Shown in pieces: positions 1 to 10,612 of a stretch of DNA of 64,000 bases. This DNA comes from Dastarcus helophoroides. Lineage: Eukaryota > Arthropoda > Insecta > Coleoptera > Bothrideridae. Position 1 is the first letter of the stretch; every line of letters starts with the position of its first letter. Below the pieces are notes generated by a model, which had not been told where the DNA came from, did no database searches, and worked only from the letters and a program-made list of their open reading frames with translations. The stretch spans positions 49,660,159-49,724,158 of the forward strand of contig CM053326.1 of the NCBI GenBank assembly GCA_028583605.1, written 5' to 3'. The position numbers and the translations under genes were made by a program.

Positions 1-2504
1 ATAGTTTTCATTTCATTTTTTTATAGAAACTTACTACTTTCTTACAGAAGTAATGTCCATTTACATTAAAAAAGAAAAATATATAGATATATACGTGGTG
101 TTGTGACATAGTAACGTAATTTTGTAAATGTGAGGAGGAAAAATTTCTTGGACTAAATTATTTTATGATAATTTTTATTTCGTTTTTTTTATAGGAAGCT
201 TGCTACTTCTTTACAGAAATAATGTAATTTTGATCCATTTACGTTATAAAAGAAAAATATATACATATATACGTGGTTATTGTGACATAGTAACGTAATT
301 TTGTAAATGTGAAGGATAAAAATCTCTTGGACTAAATTGTTTCGTGATAGTTTTTATTTCGTTTTTTTATAGAAAGCTTTCTACTTCCTATCAGATATAA
401 TGCACTTTTGCTCCATTTACATAAAAAACGAAAAGTATATACATATATACGTGATCAGTGGGACACAGTAGCGTAATTTTGTAAATATGAGAAATAGCAA
501 CTTCTTGGACTAAATTGTTTCAGGATAGTTTTTATTTCATTTTTTTATAGAAACTTACTACTTTCTTACAGAAGTAATGTCCATTTACATTAAAAAAGAA
601 AAATATATACATATATACGTGGTGTTGTGACATAGTAACGTAATTTTGTAAATGTGAGGAGGAAAAATTTCTTGGACTAAATTGTTTTATGATAATTTTT
701 ATTTCGTTTTTTTTTATAGGAAGCTTGCTACTTCTCTACAGAAATAATGTAATTTTGATCCATTTACATTATAAAAGAAAAATATATACATATATTACGT
801 GGTTATTGTGACATAGTAACGTAATTTTGTAAATGTGAATAAAAATCTCTTGGACTAAATTGTTTCGTGATAGTTTTTATTTCGTTTTTTTATAGAAAGC
901 TTACTATTTCCTTTCAGATATAATGTACTTTTGCTCCATTTACATAAAAATCGAAAAGTATATACATATATACGTGATCAGTGGGACATAGTAACGTAAT
1001 TTTGTAAATATGAGGAATAGCAACGTCTTGGACTAAATTGTTTCATGATAGCCTTTAGTTCATTTTTTTTATAGAAACTTATCACTTCCTTACAGAAGAA
1101 ATGTCCATTTACATTAAAAAAATATATATATACATATATACGTCGTGTTGTGACATAGTAACATAATTTTGTAAATGTGAGGAAGAAAAATTTCTTGGAC
1201 TAAATTGTTTTATGATAGTTTTTATTTCGTTTTTTTATAGAAAGCTTACTACTTCCTTTCAGATATAATGTATTTTTGCTCCATTTACATAAAAAACGAA
1301 AAGTATATACATATATACGTCATCAGTGGGACACAGTAACGTAATTCTGTAAATGTGAGGATAGCAACCTCTTGGACTAAATTGTTTCATGGTAGTTTTT
1401 ATTTCTTTTTTTTTTATAGAAAATTTACTACTTCCTTACAGAAGTAATGTCCATTTACATTAAAAAAGAAAAATATATACATATATACGCGGTGTTGTGA
1501 CATAGTAACGTAATTTTGTAAATGTGGGGAAGAAAAATTTCTTGGACTAAATTGTTTTATGATAGTTTTTATTTCGTTTTTTTATAGGAAGCTTGCTACT
1601 TCTCTACAGGAATAATGTAATTTTGTTCCATTTACATTATAAAAGAAAAATATATACATATATTCGTGGTTTTTGTGATGTAGTAACGTAATTTTGTAAA
1701 TGTGAGGAATAAACATCTCTTGGACTAAATTGTTTCGTGATAGTTTCTATTTCTTTTTTTTATAGAAAGCTTACTACTTCCTTTCAGATGTAATGTACTT
1801 TTGCTCCATTTACATAAAAAACGAAAAGTATATACATATATACGTCATCAGAGGGACATAGTAACGTAATTTTATAAATATGAGGAATAGCAACCTCTTG
1901 GACTAAATTGTTTGGTGGTAGTTTTTATTTGATTTTTTTATGGAAAACTTACTACTTCCTTACAGAAGTAATGTTCATTCGCATTAGAAAAGAAAAATAT
2001 ATACATATATACGTGGTTGTTGTGACAGTAACGTAATTTTGTAAATGTGAGAAATAAAAATCTCTTGGACTAAATTGTTTCGTGATAGTTTCTATTTCTT
2101 TTTTTTATAGAAAGCTTACTACTTCCTTTCAGATGTAATGTACTTTTGCTCCATTTACATAAAAAACGAAAAGTATATACATATATACGTGAGTAGTGGG
2201 ACATACTAACGCAATTTTGTTAATATGAGGAATAGAATTTCTTGGACTAAATTGTTTTATGGTAGTTTTTATTTCATTTTTTTATAGAAAACTTACTACT
2301 TCCTTACAGAAGTAATGTCAATTCACATTAGAAAAGAAAAATATATACATATATACATGGTTGTTGTGACATAGTAACGTAATTTTGTAAATGTAAGGAA
2401 TAAAAATCTCTTGGACTAAATTGTTTCGGGATAGTTTTTATTTCGTTTTTTTTTATAGAATGCTTACTACTTCGTTTCAGAAATAATGTAATTTTGCTCC
2501 ATTC
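1..2504. repeat. Satellite array, ~175-bp monomers in A-B-C higher-order pattern
   Basis: About fifteen head-to-tail monomers of 168-178 bp share a T-rich start, a CTTACTACTTC segment, TATATACATATATACGT, a GTAACGTAATTTTGTAAAT core and CTTGGACTAAATTGTTT. Three monomer types are seen: A has TGTCCATTTACATT and GGTGTTGTGAC, B has AATTTTGATCC and GGTTATTGTGAC, C has TTTTGCTCC and GATCAGTGGGAC. Their order is roughly A B C A B C A C A B C A' C A' then a partial B-like copy. The array is cut by the window start, so its true length is unknown. No ORF and no ribozyme-like core was seen. Confidence 0.93.
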
Positions 2505-3009
2505 ATTATCAACTCTAGACTTCTTCTTGAATCATTAAACCTATAGCAGAAACAAGATCTTCTTTTGCTTCAAACATATTTTCGTCAAACATTTACTTTT
2601 CTTATCTAGGACATTCCGTCGATGTCTGACTTTTTATTTCTTCTGGTTCGTTCTAGTTCCATAAATGTGTTACTTCGATGAAGTGGAATGAACATAAGAA
2701 AAAATGTTTTTTCAACGCCTAAACTAATAATAATAGTAATAAAGGCAACAGTTTTTTGTCTAATCAGCCGAGATAGGTTCCCTACTTAAAGACATCAGTT
2801 GTTTATCCTTTGGAATATTTGTCTGTATTAATAAAATTGAAGCGTCTAAGTGTCTGTCTGTCTGTCGACTAATCTTTTGTCCGGGCTAATCTCTGAAATT
2901 GCCAAATCGATTTTAGTGAAACCTTTACTAAAATGTAGGGTAATTCGAGGGGTACCTTTTAGACTAGTACTATTCCATTAAAACTAAATCTTTCACTCTT
3001 TCAACTCTT
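2505..3009. other. Unique AT-rich spacer
   Basis: No gene seen. It holds a short GTCTGTCTGTCTGTC run near 2850, followed by a phrase about a 'gaaattgccaaatcgatttt' type that resembles dispersed repeats in other arthropods (impression only). Confidence 0.5.
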
Positions 3010-3265
3010 CTATAATGCACAGACCAATAGGTTTGAAGATTGAAACCGGTATTTGGTTTCCAAACTTCGAATCTAGTAAATGTTCAAACCTATTGGTCTG
3101 TACATTATAGAATCCTTGTCTTCTGGGAACTCTCCTAGAGAGCAACCGCTTCGCTAGGTGGCAGTGTTTCAACTGTTGGTAGTTCAGCTACCTATGATTC
3201 GCCACTATACACGCCGCCTGGAGGGCTGCATGAATTTGTAGTCTAGGTTGCATTCTTCTTGCATC
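3010..3265 (+). repeat. Partial R390 repeat with inverted junction
   Basis: The left part is a hairpin: a copy of the CAGACCAATAGGTTTGAA segment is followed by its inverse. The right part continues with the usual R390 text (CCTTGTCTTCTGGGAAC, GCAACCGCTTCGCTAGG, GGAGGGCTGCATGAATTTG). The hammerhead core is missing except for a GAAACCGGTATTTGG remnant near 3043. Confidence 0.75.
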
Positions 3266-3389
3266 TTTCAACTCTGTTAACAATTTTATTTGAGGTTATA
3301 ACACACTTCAAAGTTTTGGAAACTTAGTCATCCTGTATGCCTTTTTTGCAATGAATACACGGCTTTTTATAACAAAATCTTTTTAATTA

Positions 3390-3543
3390 GGTACCCTTCC
3401 AATCGAGGAATAGGTCCTTCCGATCGGGGTATAGGTCCTTCCGATCGAGGGATAGGTCCTTCCGATCGAGGGATAGGTTCTGTCGATCGAGAGATAGGTT
3501 CTTCCGATCGAAGAATAGGTCCTTCTGATCGAGGGATAGGTGT
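3390..3543. repeat. 21-bp minisatellite, about 7 copies
   Basis: The unit ATAGGTCCTTCCGATCGAGG is repeated about seven times with few changes. The 21-bp period is a multiple of three, so the minus strand stays open as a 7-residue repeat (SEGPIPR). I read this as a by-product of the period rather than a protein, since there is no flanking coding signal. Confidence 0.85.
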
Positions 3544-3880
3544 ATCCTCTTTCATCCATTATTATTATAGTTACCGCAAGATCTTAGCAACAATGTTTAA
3601 CTATTCGAAAACTTTTAAAATGGAACCGAAAGCCATATTTTTTTTTAAATTATATTCACCTCCAAATCGCTAATCTCACTCTAGGAACCCTAATAAAAAT
3701 TGCCTCATTGAAGACTAACATTCGATTTCCTTAGATAAGGACCTACTCGGGTAAGGAAATTATTATTTTATGAGGTTAATTGTACAAATTGTACATTAAA
3801 CGGAGGTTCATTTAAGACAATTTTCACTCGGGTTCTTAGGGTTACATTAGGTCTCTTATTGGAGATCTGGAGATGAATAT
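3544..3880. other. Unique AT-rich spacer
   Basis: Nothing recognisable apart from a poly-T run near 3640. Confidence 0.4.
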
Positions 3881-4170
3881 TGTAGCGAAATGTAAATTAT
3901 AGAACTTAGTACGTAAGAAAATTTTCTAGAAAGATCTGATAAGGAGAAAGCGGCCGTGATAACGAAGCTAACGGCGGATAAGAAATTTCGGCAAGCGATA
4001 AGCCTTATATGCGGGATTTTTCTAGAACCTGGGAGCCAAAATTATATAAGGCGGTCGCCTTTCCTTCGAGTTAGTTAGAATCAGTCAATGTAATTAGTGA
4101 GTTAGTAGTTAGAAGTAAACACGTGAGTCCATTATTGAGTTGTAGTGTTCAGAGTTTAGTTTGATAATAC
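3881..4170 (+). mobile_element. LTR fragment (U3-R side) of the TGTAACG...GCAACA LTR family
   Basis: The fragment starts TGTAGCGAAATGTAAATTATAG, runs through the GATAAGGAGAAAGCGGCCG and AAACGATAAGCC-type segments, has a TATATAA box near 4044 and ends near GTTTGATAATAC. ATAT lies directly before it (3877-3880). The R-U5 end is missing here but is found at 4935-5110. Confidence 0.85.
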
Positions 4171-4790
4171 ATACATATACAGATAAGGAAAAATTTTCAC
4201 TGTCCATGTTAAACGCTAAGAATTGTCCCTTCCATATGTTTCTACGGCCGCTGAACGTATTCCCCTACTTTGACTCCGCATGATCGTATCTTTCAGTTTA
4301 AATGTTAGAAAAAAACTCGTCGAGAGTTTTACAACATACTGGAATATTATTTAGCACAGTCTGGCGGCCTATTTGAACTCCTTATATTGTAATGTTTAAA
4401 AAGTTATCATGTTATATTCTTCATTACAATTATTATTTATTTTGTTTAAGAAATCTCGTTTATTTATTTTGGTTATCAAAGAATATCAGTTTTGTTTTGC
4501 CTCAGACGTTGATTATATCGACGCTCTAAAAGAACAAACAGCATGTGGTATGCAAATTTTAATAAAACTGTTGCCTGTCAGTAGTAGTTAGTAATCCCGT
4601 AACAAAACACGTTAGAAGATATGATGTACTACTGAAATCTCCATCAGCACTGATCGCTGCGCTCTGCGTTGAATTGTTTACACCGGTGTAGGAGAATACA
4701 AGGCGCCGCCCATCTATCCCATTATTAGCTCTCAATGTTAAATATCTCATTAACATTTTCCCTATGGACAGTGTTTGACTTTCCTGATCT
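4171..4790. other. Unassigned insert between two LTR fragments
   Basis: No gag, pol or other retroelement coding is seen. Short ORFs on both strands (about 60 codons) look random. It is followed directly by a satellite fragment. Confidence 0.4.
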
Positions 4791-4932
4791 GTATACGTGG
4801 TGTTGTGACAAAGTAACGCAATTTTGTAAATATGAGGAAGAAAAATCTCTTGGACTAAATTGTTTTATGATAGTTTTTATTTCGTTTTTTTATAGGAAGC
4901 TTGCTACTTCTGTAGTAATGTAATTTTGCCCC
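4791..4932 (+). repeat. Isolated satellite monomer fragment
   Basis: This matches the 1-2504 satellite (GTGGTGTTGTGAC, GTAACGCAATTTTGTAAAT, CTTGGACTAAATTG, TATAGGAAGCTTGCTACTTC) and joins the LTR fragment at 4935 without a spacer. Confidence 0.88.
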
Positions 4933-4934
4933 AA

Positions 4935-5110
4935 AGGTGGTCGCCTTTCCCTCGAGTTAGAGTCAGTCAGTTTAATTAGTGAGTTAGTAGTTAGAAGTAA
5001 ATAAGTGAGTTTATTATTGAGTTGTAGTGTTCCGAGTTAAGTTTGATAATAAAGTGGGTATTATTCAATTCACGTGTTAATAATCAATTCGAACCGATAA
5101 GCTCATAACA
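4935..5110 (+). mobile_element. LTR fragment (R-U5 side)
   Basis: It starts just after where the TATA box would be (GGTCGCCTTTCCCTCGAG), includes AATAAAGTGGGTATTATTC and ends CATAACA followed by ATAT (5111-5114). It repeats about 115 bp also present at the end of the 3881-4170 fragment. Confidence 0.85.
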
Positions 5111-5114
5111 ATAT

Positions 5115-5949
5115 AATAGAAAAAAAAAGATGGGTTTCAGTTTCATTTTAAAAGTTTTCGAATAATTAGGGTTCCTTACCTTAAAAGGAACAAAACGGAA
5201 TCCTTATAATCTCACTCTCGAGTCCGTTCGTCTGTCACAAAGAGGTTTTCCTGGAAAACTATGTAAGGTAGAAATTTTGAAATTTTACATGGCGTTAGTT
5301 CTCGATGACCCACGTAAATATCGTCAGCCAACGATTAGAAAAAGAAATTATTTTATAATAAAATTGAGATGAATTTGGTCACCGAAAAATCCAATTTTAA
5401 TTAATATATCGTAAGAGGTATTATCTGAAAGAGCTCTAAAGATCCTAAAATATTTTTTTAAATAATTTTCTGTCCAATTAAAGATACAGTTTTGCAACAA
5501 ATGATCATCCCCCCTTATCTCCTAGGTTTCTAAAGAATATAGTTAGTAATATAGTTAGATATAGTAGATAGTATAGTTTTTAATTGGGTCAGTAGATTTT
5601 GGATCATAAAACGAAAACTGCAAGTTTTTTCAAGATCGTAATAGTTGTTTCGAAAAAAAAACATTTTTTATGGAAAAATAGACACTGGCATTCCAAAGCT
5701 TTTCGACCCAAATATTTTTCAAATAAAAATTTTGTTTTAGCCGAGGGATGTAATGCAGATCAACATTATTTCATTTAGATGAATGTTTTCGGAGTTAGCA
5801 CAAGTTTATTAAATTCCACGGAGCGCAGTAATGTGGCTGAAATCGAACATAACACAGAATATCAATCAATCCGTAATGTTTGTGAGTGCCCCTCATCTAC
5901 AATACTAGTTGAGGAGCGCGAACCTTTAAGAATCGATTATTCTATTAAA
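5115..5949. other. AT-rich spacer
   Basis: No gene. A short run of TATAGTTAG-type words occurs at about 5535-5575. A sequence at 5750-5860 is an ancestral-looking relative of the 55-bp repeats at 6239-6513. Confidence 0.4.
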
Positions 5950-6140
5950 TTTTGGTGAAACGAACTGGTCCTTGGTTATCTTCAAAAATTCAAATACAAG
6001 CTAAATCCAAGCTGTCATCTTCAGAGATATACATCTCTCTGAAGATGATAGCTTGGCTGCCGAAACGCGTTAGAGCAACCTTTGTTGTATTTTTTAATCT
6101 ATGTTGGTTTCAGGAAACAAGTTTTGTATTTCAATTGTTA
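5950..6140 (+). mobile_element. Foldback (FB) element copy with hammerhead
   Basis: It opens TTTGGTGAAACGAACTGGTCC and CTTGGTTATCTTCAAAAATT, has a shortened left arm, then a right arm with TAATCTATGTTGGTTTCAGG and GTATTTCAATT. The family consensus begins TTTGGTGGAACGGACTGG and is nearly palindromic over about 290 bp. Confidence 0.85.
6035..6075 (+). ncRNA. Hammerhead-type ribozyme motif (FB family)
   Basis: CTGAAGA (6039-6045) is followed by stem II GATAGC/GCTGCC with loop TTG (one mismatch, one wobble), GAAA (6062-6065), self-complementary stem III ACGCGT (6065-6070), cleavage base T6071, and stem I CTCT (6035-6038) with AGAG (6072-6075). The core matches the consensus CUGANGA...GAAA; activity is inferred only. 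Confidence 0.7.
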
Positions 6141-6238
6141 TTCCATTAAAATCAAATGAAACTACTGTTTAAATAAAAACTTGATTTAACTGAAGAATCG
6201 AATGCAGATGTTTTACATTATTTGATTTAGATGTAGAT

Positions 6239-6513
6239 AGTTAGCACTAGTTCACGCAACGCAGTAATTGCGGTTGGAATCGAATATTTTCGGAGTTAGC
6301 ACTAGTTCACGCAACGCAGTAATTGCGGTTGGAATCGAATATTTTCGGAGTAAGCACTAGTTCACGCAACGCAGTAATTGCGGTTGGAATCGAATATTTT
6401 CGGAGTAAGCACTAGTTCACGCAACGCATTAATTGCGGTTGGAATCGAATATTTTCGGAGTTAGCACTAGTTCACGCAACGCAGTAATTGCGGTTGGAAT
6501 CGAATATTTAGCC
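6239..6513. repeat. 55-bp tandem repeat, 5 copies
   Basis: The unit GTTAGCACTAGTTCACGCAA plus CGCAGTAATTGCGG and GAATCGAATATTTTCGGAG is repeated five times with almost no divergence. The copies are much more alike than their relative near 5790, so the expansion is recent. Confidence 0.95.
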
Positions 6514-7065
6514 GCGATCCGAGGCCATCTCGTAAACTGTGTTTGTCACCAATTTATTACGAATGAATGCTTTTTACTTGAGACGTTATCAACACAGAGT
6601 TCCATAAATATTACGATTGATTGTAGAAAAAAGTGTTTATATCAAAATAGACAATTTTTTTGTTTTTCGATCAAAACAAGAGAAAATTTGGACTAAATTT
6701 TATATTCACACATAAGTAAAAATGATTTAATTTGGTCTATTGACCGTTCGTTGTGGTCTTCTTGTAGTAATTGTTACGGAACCCTAATGTGAGAGCTTGG
6801 CTCGCTCCTTGCTGACCTTATGTACTGATTTCGATAACTCCCCGTTTTATTGTCCAAAGTTGATTATTTTAGTCTTTTGTACTAAAGAGTTTGATTTTCT
6901 ATTTGTTTTTTATTATCTTCGTTATTGATATAATTATGTTTCATTAAAGACTTTCTAGTTATTATTATTTTTGCCTAATTCATTTGGTTTTTTTTCACAC
7001 CAAAACGCCCCATTGGGGAATTGAAAGCGATAAACACATCCAATGCTTATTTATTAAAATTGTGC
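6514..7065. other. AT-rich spacer
   Basis: No gene or repeat identified. Confidence 0.4.
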
Positions 7066-7170
7066 TTCAAAAATTGAAATACGGAACTTGTCCCCTGAAA
7101 AGTCAGGGGACAAGTTCTGTATTTCAATTTTTGAAAATAACCAAGGACTAGTCCATTTCATCAAAAAAAT
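7066..7170. mobile_element. FB element reduced to a near-perfect hairpin
   Basis: The arms TTCAAAAATTGAAATAC.GAACTTGTCCCCTGA and their inverse meet with a few unpaired bases. The centre, including both hammerheads, is deleted. The outer AACCAAGGACTAGTCC is present on the right only. Confidence 0.85.
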
Positions 7171-7206
7171 TGTGCTGATTACGAGTACACATATATTCAT
7201 TCTATA

Positions 7207-7365
7207 TAAGGTTTCACCCCTTTACCACATCGGCAATTAAATAAATAATAACGAGATACGTATTTCGCCAGCTGAAGTGGCATTTTCAAGCGCACTAATC
7301 TAAATAGATTAGCAAAAGATGCATCGACGTCATCTGCATTAAGATTCAAACCGATACTTCTTATT
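7207..7365 (-). repeat. Dispersed repeat with degenerate hammerhead-like core
   Basis: This is the inverse of the sequence at 42131-42320. On the minus strand it reads GATTAGTGCGCTTGAAAATG, GGCGAAATACGTATC and AATTGCCGATGTGG. See the better-preserved copy at 42224-42266. Confidence 0.7.
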
Positions 7366-8920
7366 CAAGGTAAATAAAGTAACAATTAACCTTAAATTAG
7401 ATCCTAATTTAGTTTCTTTTACTCCAGTAAATGCCTAAACATTTTCTCCTTCCATCTACTTTTCATTTGCCATCAAAGCAAATAACATTATGTCATACAA
7501 TGGTGTACAAGATAACCAAGACTAAGTTCGTTCCAGAAAAATAATGGTGGTCAACAAGAATAAATTTTGGATAAAAAACGTACGTTTGTATTTTGTTAAA
7601 AAACGATCAATTCTTCACTGTTCATCTTCAAAATTCAAACGTAATTTCACAATCAATTAATTTTGAATTCAGAGGAGTAACATCATTCATTAACTGGTCT
7701 GATTTTAATCCGTAAAGTACTTAAATTTAAACGAAACATATCTGCTAAAATAATGTCTTTGTAAAATTTGTCCCACCTCCACTAAAATGTTATCTTTCGT
7801 CTTTTATTCCTTGAAATGATACGACTAAAAACCCTTACCCACTATTTAAGAAAAATCGCACAATTTGGCAACGCCGCTAACTGTCCGTCCTCGGGCTTAG
7901 CTTGCTACGACCTCGTCACCTGCGTGCGTATGACATTGAATCGTGGGAGTGTTGCCCATTCACTAGCACACAACCATACTCATACTCACTTCATCTACTT
8001 TCCACATGGTATTCTACTTTCCTATGTATCTGCAAATATCATTCGAATATCCATCCGAAAGGACAAACACGCTGCCCTACCTTATGCAAAAAGAAATTAC
8101 GCCGGCTGCGATTCGGGGGAAGGAAATCTTCTAGAAATCGTCGTGATATTGCGTAGTTACTGATTACGATGCGATCGAGCTGGATTTAATTTATGAATTA
8201 AGCTTGCGTTTGTTCGTTGGCGTCTTTATACAGTTTTGAATTATTTACGTAATTACATCAATATGAGCAAGAATTACTTCAATATTATCAAGAATTACCT
8301 CAATATTACCAAGACACATCGAACAGAAGTGTGAACATATTCCTGAAAGTTTTTAAAAAAGAATTGCATCCTAGTTTCGTTTCTTATAGACGCCTATAAA
8401 ATGAAAATTGTCACGTCACCTTTACGCAACTAGATTTTGTTAGTTCTTTCATATTTTTAATTGCACTATAAAATTTTAATGTTATCAACATTCATACAAT
8501 GGTTTTTTGAAGTGAAAACTTCTTTAGACTCGTTGAGCGATTTTATATAGAAGGTTTCGCGTCGCCATCACGCTAATTGGCGTTACCAACATGCTCTAAT
8601 GTTAACAGTATTATGTAGCTTGAGTAAGACGTGTAATGGGATTAAAAAAACGCAGGGGGCAAATTTAATGTTAAGAAAATCATTAAATGAATCAAATAAG
8701 GTAATCAAAAATAAGACAATTTATCTGCTTTAAAGCGGCAACGTTGCAGTTAGTTGATAGTTAACCCTTTTGACTACTAGCATTTGCGTAAGGTGTTCAT
8801 AATTAATATAAACAAAGATGAATAACTATTAAGCATCATAAAGTTGTGATAAAAATGGAAAAAATTATGTACTGGAAAAGAAACATGCATCATTGAAGTA
8901 GTTCGTTACAGCAGTGAGTA
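7366..8920. other. Unique sequence; 115-codon ORF of unknown status
   Basis: A + strand ORF spans 7816-8163 (115 codons, ATG start). It has no recognisable domain, its composition (CTNRGSVAHS-like, HTHTH) is unconvincing, and another open frame overlaps it. Base composition around 7850-8160 is more balanced than its surroundings, so an unidentified exon is possible. The rest shows nothing. Confidence 0.25.
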
Positions 8921-9068
8921 CAGTATCTCTCTGAAGATGTTAGGTTGGTTATTGAAACGCGTTAGAGCAATCTCTGTTATGTTTTTTTAACTTTCTTGGT
9001 TTCAGGGGACAAGATTTGTATTTCAATTTTTGAAGATAACCAAGGACCAGTCCCATCCACCAAAAAAA
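8921..9068 (+). mobile_element. FB element, right half
   Basis: It carries CTGAAGA (8931-8937), a degenerate stem II, GAAACGCGTTAGAG, the CTTTCTTGGTTTCAGGGGAC arm and the end ACCAAGGACCAGTCC. The left arm is absent. Confidence 0.85.
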
Positions 9069-9340
9069 AGACTACTGTAGTAGTTGTACAACAAGAGCGG
9101 ATTTAATGATAGTTTTAATTAATAAATTATGAAATTTTAATCTTCGATACTACAAGTAATTTGACAATTAAAGAAAAACCACTCCTAGTTCCTAATTTTA
9201 AGTTTTCACTTCTGTCGGCAGTCCCCAGATTGCTTAATATTACTTTAAGAAACACCTGATCCTAATTACCTTTCAGAATTATAGTGAAACGCTAAAAGAC
9301 GGTTTTATTTAAATTATTTCCTCAGAATTAGTGTTACTAA

Positions 9341-9410
9341 ACATCGATAATATCGATAGTTACGACTACTGGAAACTATCGATAGTAATGTTCGATAGTA
9401 TCGATAGTTC
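9341..9410. promoter_or_regulatory. Cluster of TATCGATA words
   Basis: ATCGATAATATCGATAGT, ACTATCGATAGT and AGTATCGATAGTT occur within 70 bp. TATCGATA is the DNA-replication-related element bound by DREF in flies, and CGATA words bind BEAF-32 there. No gene start is evident nearby, so a regulatory role is a guess; a small repeat is the alternative. Confidence 0.35.
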
Positions 9411-9647
9411 TTAACAAGCAACGTTCGCCATTTGATAAAACTGTATAACTTTTGCGAAAAATTTTAAGAAAAAAGATAAATTACTCAAAATTGTTGCTGA
9501 AATAGAACTTCTAAAGTTTTGAAGAAAAAGTCGATTTAAACAAAATTTCAAAAATATGAAATTACACGCAAGGTTTAAAGTCAAAAATTTCAGAGATTTT
9601 TGTCTTCAATTTTAAGCTTTTCTCGAAATTTTGATCTTTTTCTCGGA

Positions 9648-10060
9648 ACTTCGTTTGGTGGAACGGACTGGTCCTTGGTTATCTTCAAAAATTGAAATAC
9701 AGAGCGAGTTTCTCTGTGAAGACGATATCTTCAGAGAGATATCTCATTGATAGCCAAGCTCTCATCTTCAGAGAAGAAGATGATAGCTTAGCTATCGTAA
9801 CGCGTTAGAGCAAAGCTCTCATCTTCAGAGAGATAACTGTCTGATAGCCAAGCTCTCATCTTCAGAGAAGAAGATGATAGCTTGGCTATCGTAACGCGTT
9901 AGAGCAAAGCTCTCATCTTTAGAGAGATAACTCTCTGATAGCCAAGCTCTCATCTTCAGAGAAGAAGATGATAGCTTGGCTGTCGAAACGCGTTAGAGCA
10001 ACTTTTGTTGCGTTTTTTAATCTTTCTTGGTTTCAGTTTTCAGGTTTCTGTATTTCAATT
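9648..10060 (+). mobile_element. FB element with triplicated central module
   Basis: After the left end (TTTGGTGGAACGGACTGGTCC) the core module runs three times at a period of about 105 bp: GATAGCCAAGCTCTCATC, TTCAGAGAAGAAGATGATAG, CTTGGCTATCGTAACGCGTT. Two copies have GTAAC where the hammerhead needs GAAAC; the last (9985-9989) has GAAAC but AAGAAGA in place of CUGAAGA. None looks catalytically complete. The right end is damaged after TTTCAGTTTTCAGG. Confidence 0.8.
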
Positions 10061-10356
10061 TTCGGAACTTCGTGTGTTAAAACTCGAATCTATTTTACAA
10101 CTTTCCAGTTTTTCCCAAAACCAGAACTTCTGTTTGAAATTCCAGGTTAAAACTTGGAATTTTTACACTCGAAATTCGAGAAACTATACATTTTACGTTT
10201 AATCCTGACTTTACCAGTAAAAACCGATTTAAATTAAAATTTCATTTATTAAAAAAATTCTCAGAATTTCGAATTTGAAATACTGATTTAAAATTTGAAG
10301 TAAAATTTCAACTTTAAATTCGAAATCTTCACCTTAAGTTGATTTAAAACACGAAA
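10061..10356. other. AAATTTCGA-type AT-rich sequence
   Basis: Low-complexity sequence with repeated AAAATTTC/GAAATTTT words; no gene. Confidence 0.5.
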
Positions 10357-10612
10357 ATTGAAATACAGAACTTGTCCCCTGAAACCAAGAAAGATTAAAA
10401 AACACAACAAACTTTGCTCTAACGCGTTTCGACAGCCAAGCTATCATCTTCAGAGATATACTGTATCTCTCTGAGTATCTCTCTGAAGATGACAGCTTGG
10501 CTGTCGAAACGCATTAGAGCAACGTTTGTTGTGTTTTTTAATCTTTCTTGGTTTTAAGGGGCAAGTTCTGTATTTCAATTTTTGAAGATAACCAAGGACC
10601 AGTCCGTTCCAC
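10357..10612. mobile_element. FB element, near-complete palindrome
   Basis: The left arm starts AAAATTGAAATACAGAACTTG and runs CCAAGAAAGATTAAAAAACA; the right arm is its inverse and ends CAGTCCGTTCCACCAAA. Hammerhead cores occur on both strands. Confidence 0.9.
10416..10457 (-). ncRNA. Hammerhead-type ribozyme motif (FB family, left arm)
   Basis: On the minus strand CTGAAGA is followed by stem II GATAGC/GCTGTC with loop TTG (one wobble), GAAA, palindromic stem III ACGCGT, cleavage base T, and AGAG able to pair with CTCT. This is one of the best-preserved FB cores; the opposite arm (10483-10516, + strand) has GACAGC/GCTGTC and GAAACGCATT. Confidence 0.75.

Noticed and set aside
1..2504. CRISPR-like array
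   Set aside because: Monomers are contiguous satellite copies without constant-length unique spacers, in a eukaryotic context.
3367..3555. Small repetitive protein (SEGPIPR repeats)
   Set aside because: A 21-bp minisatellite with no supporting gene structure.
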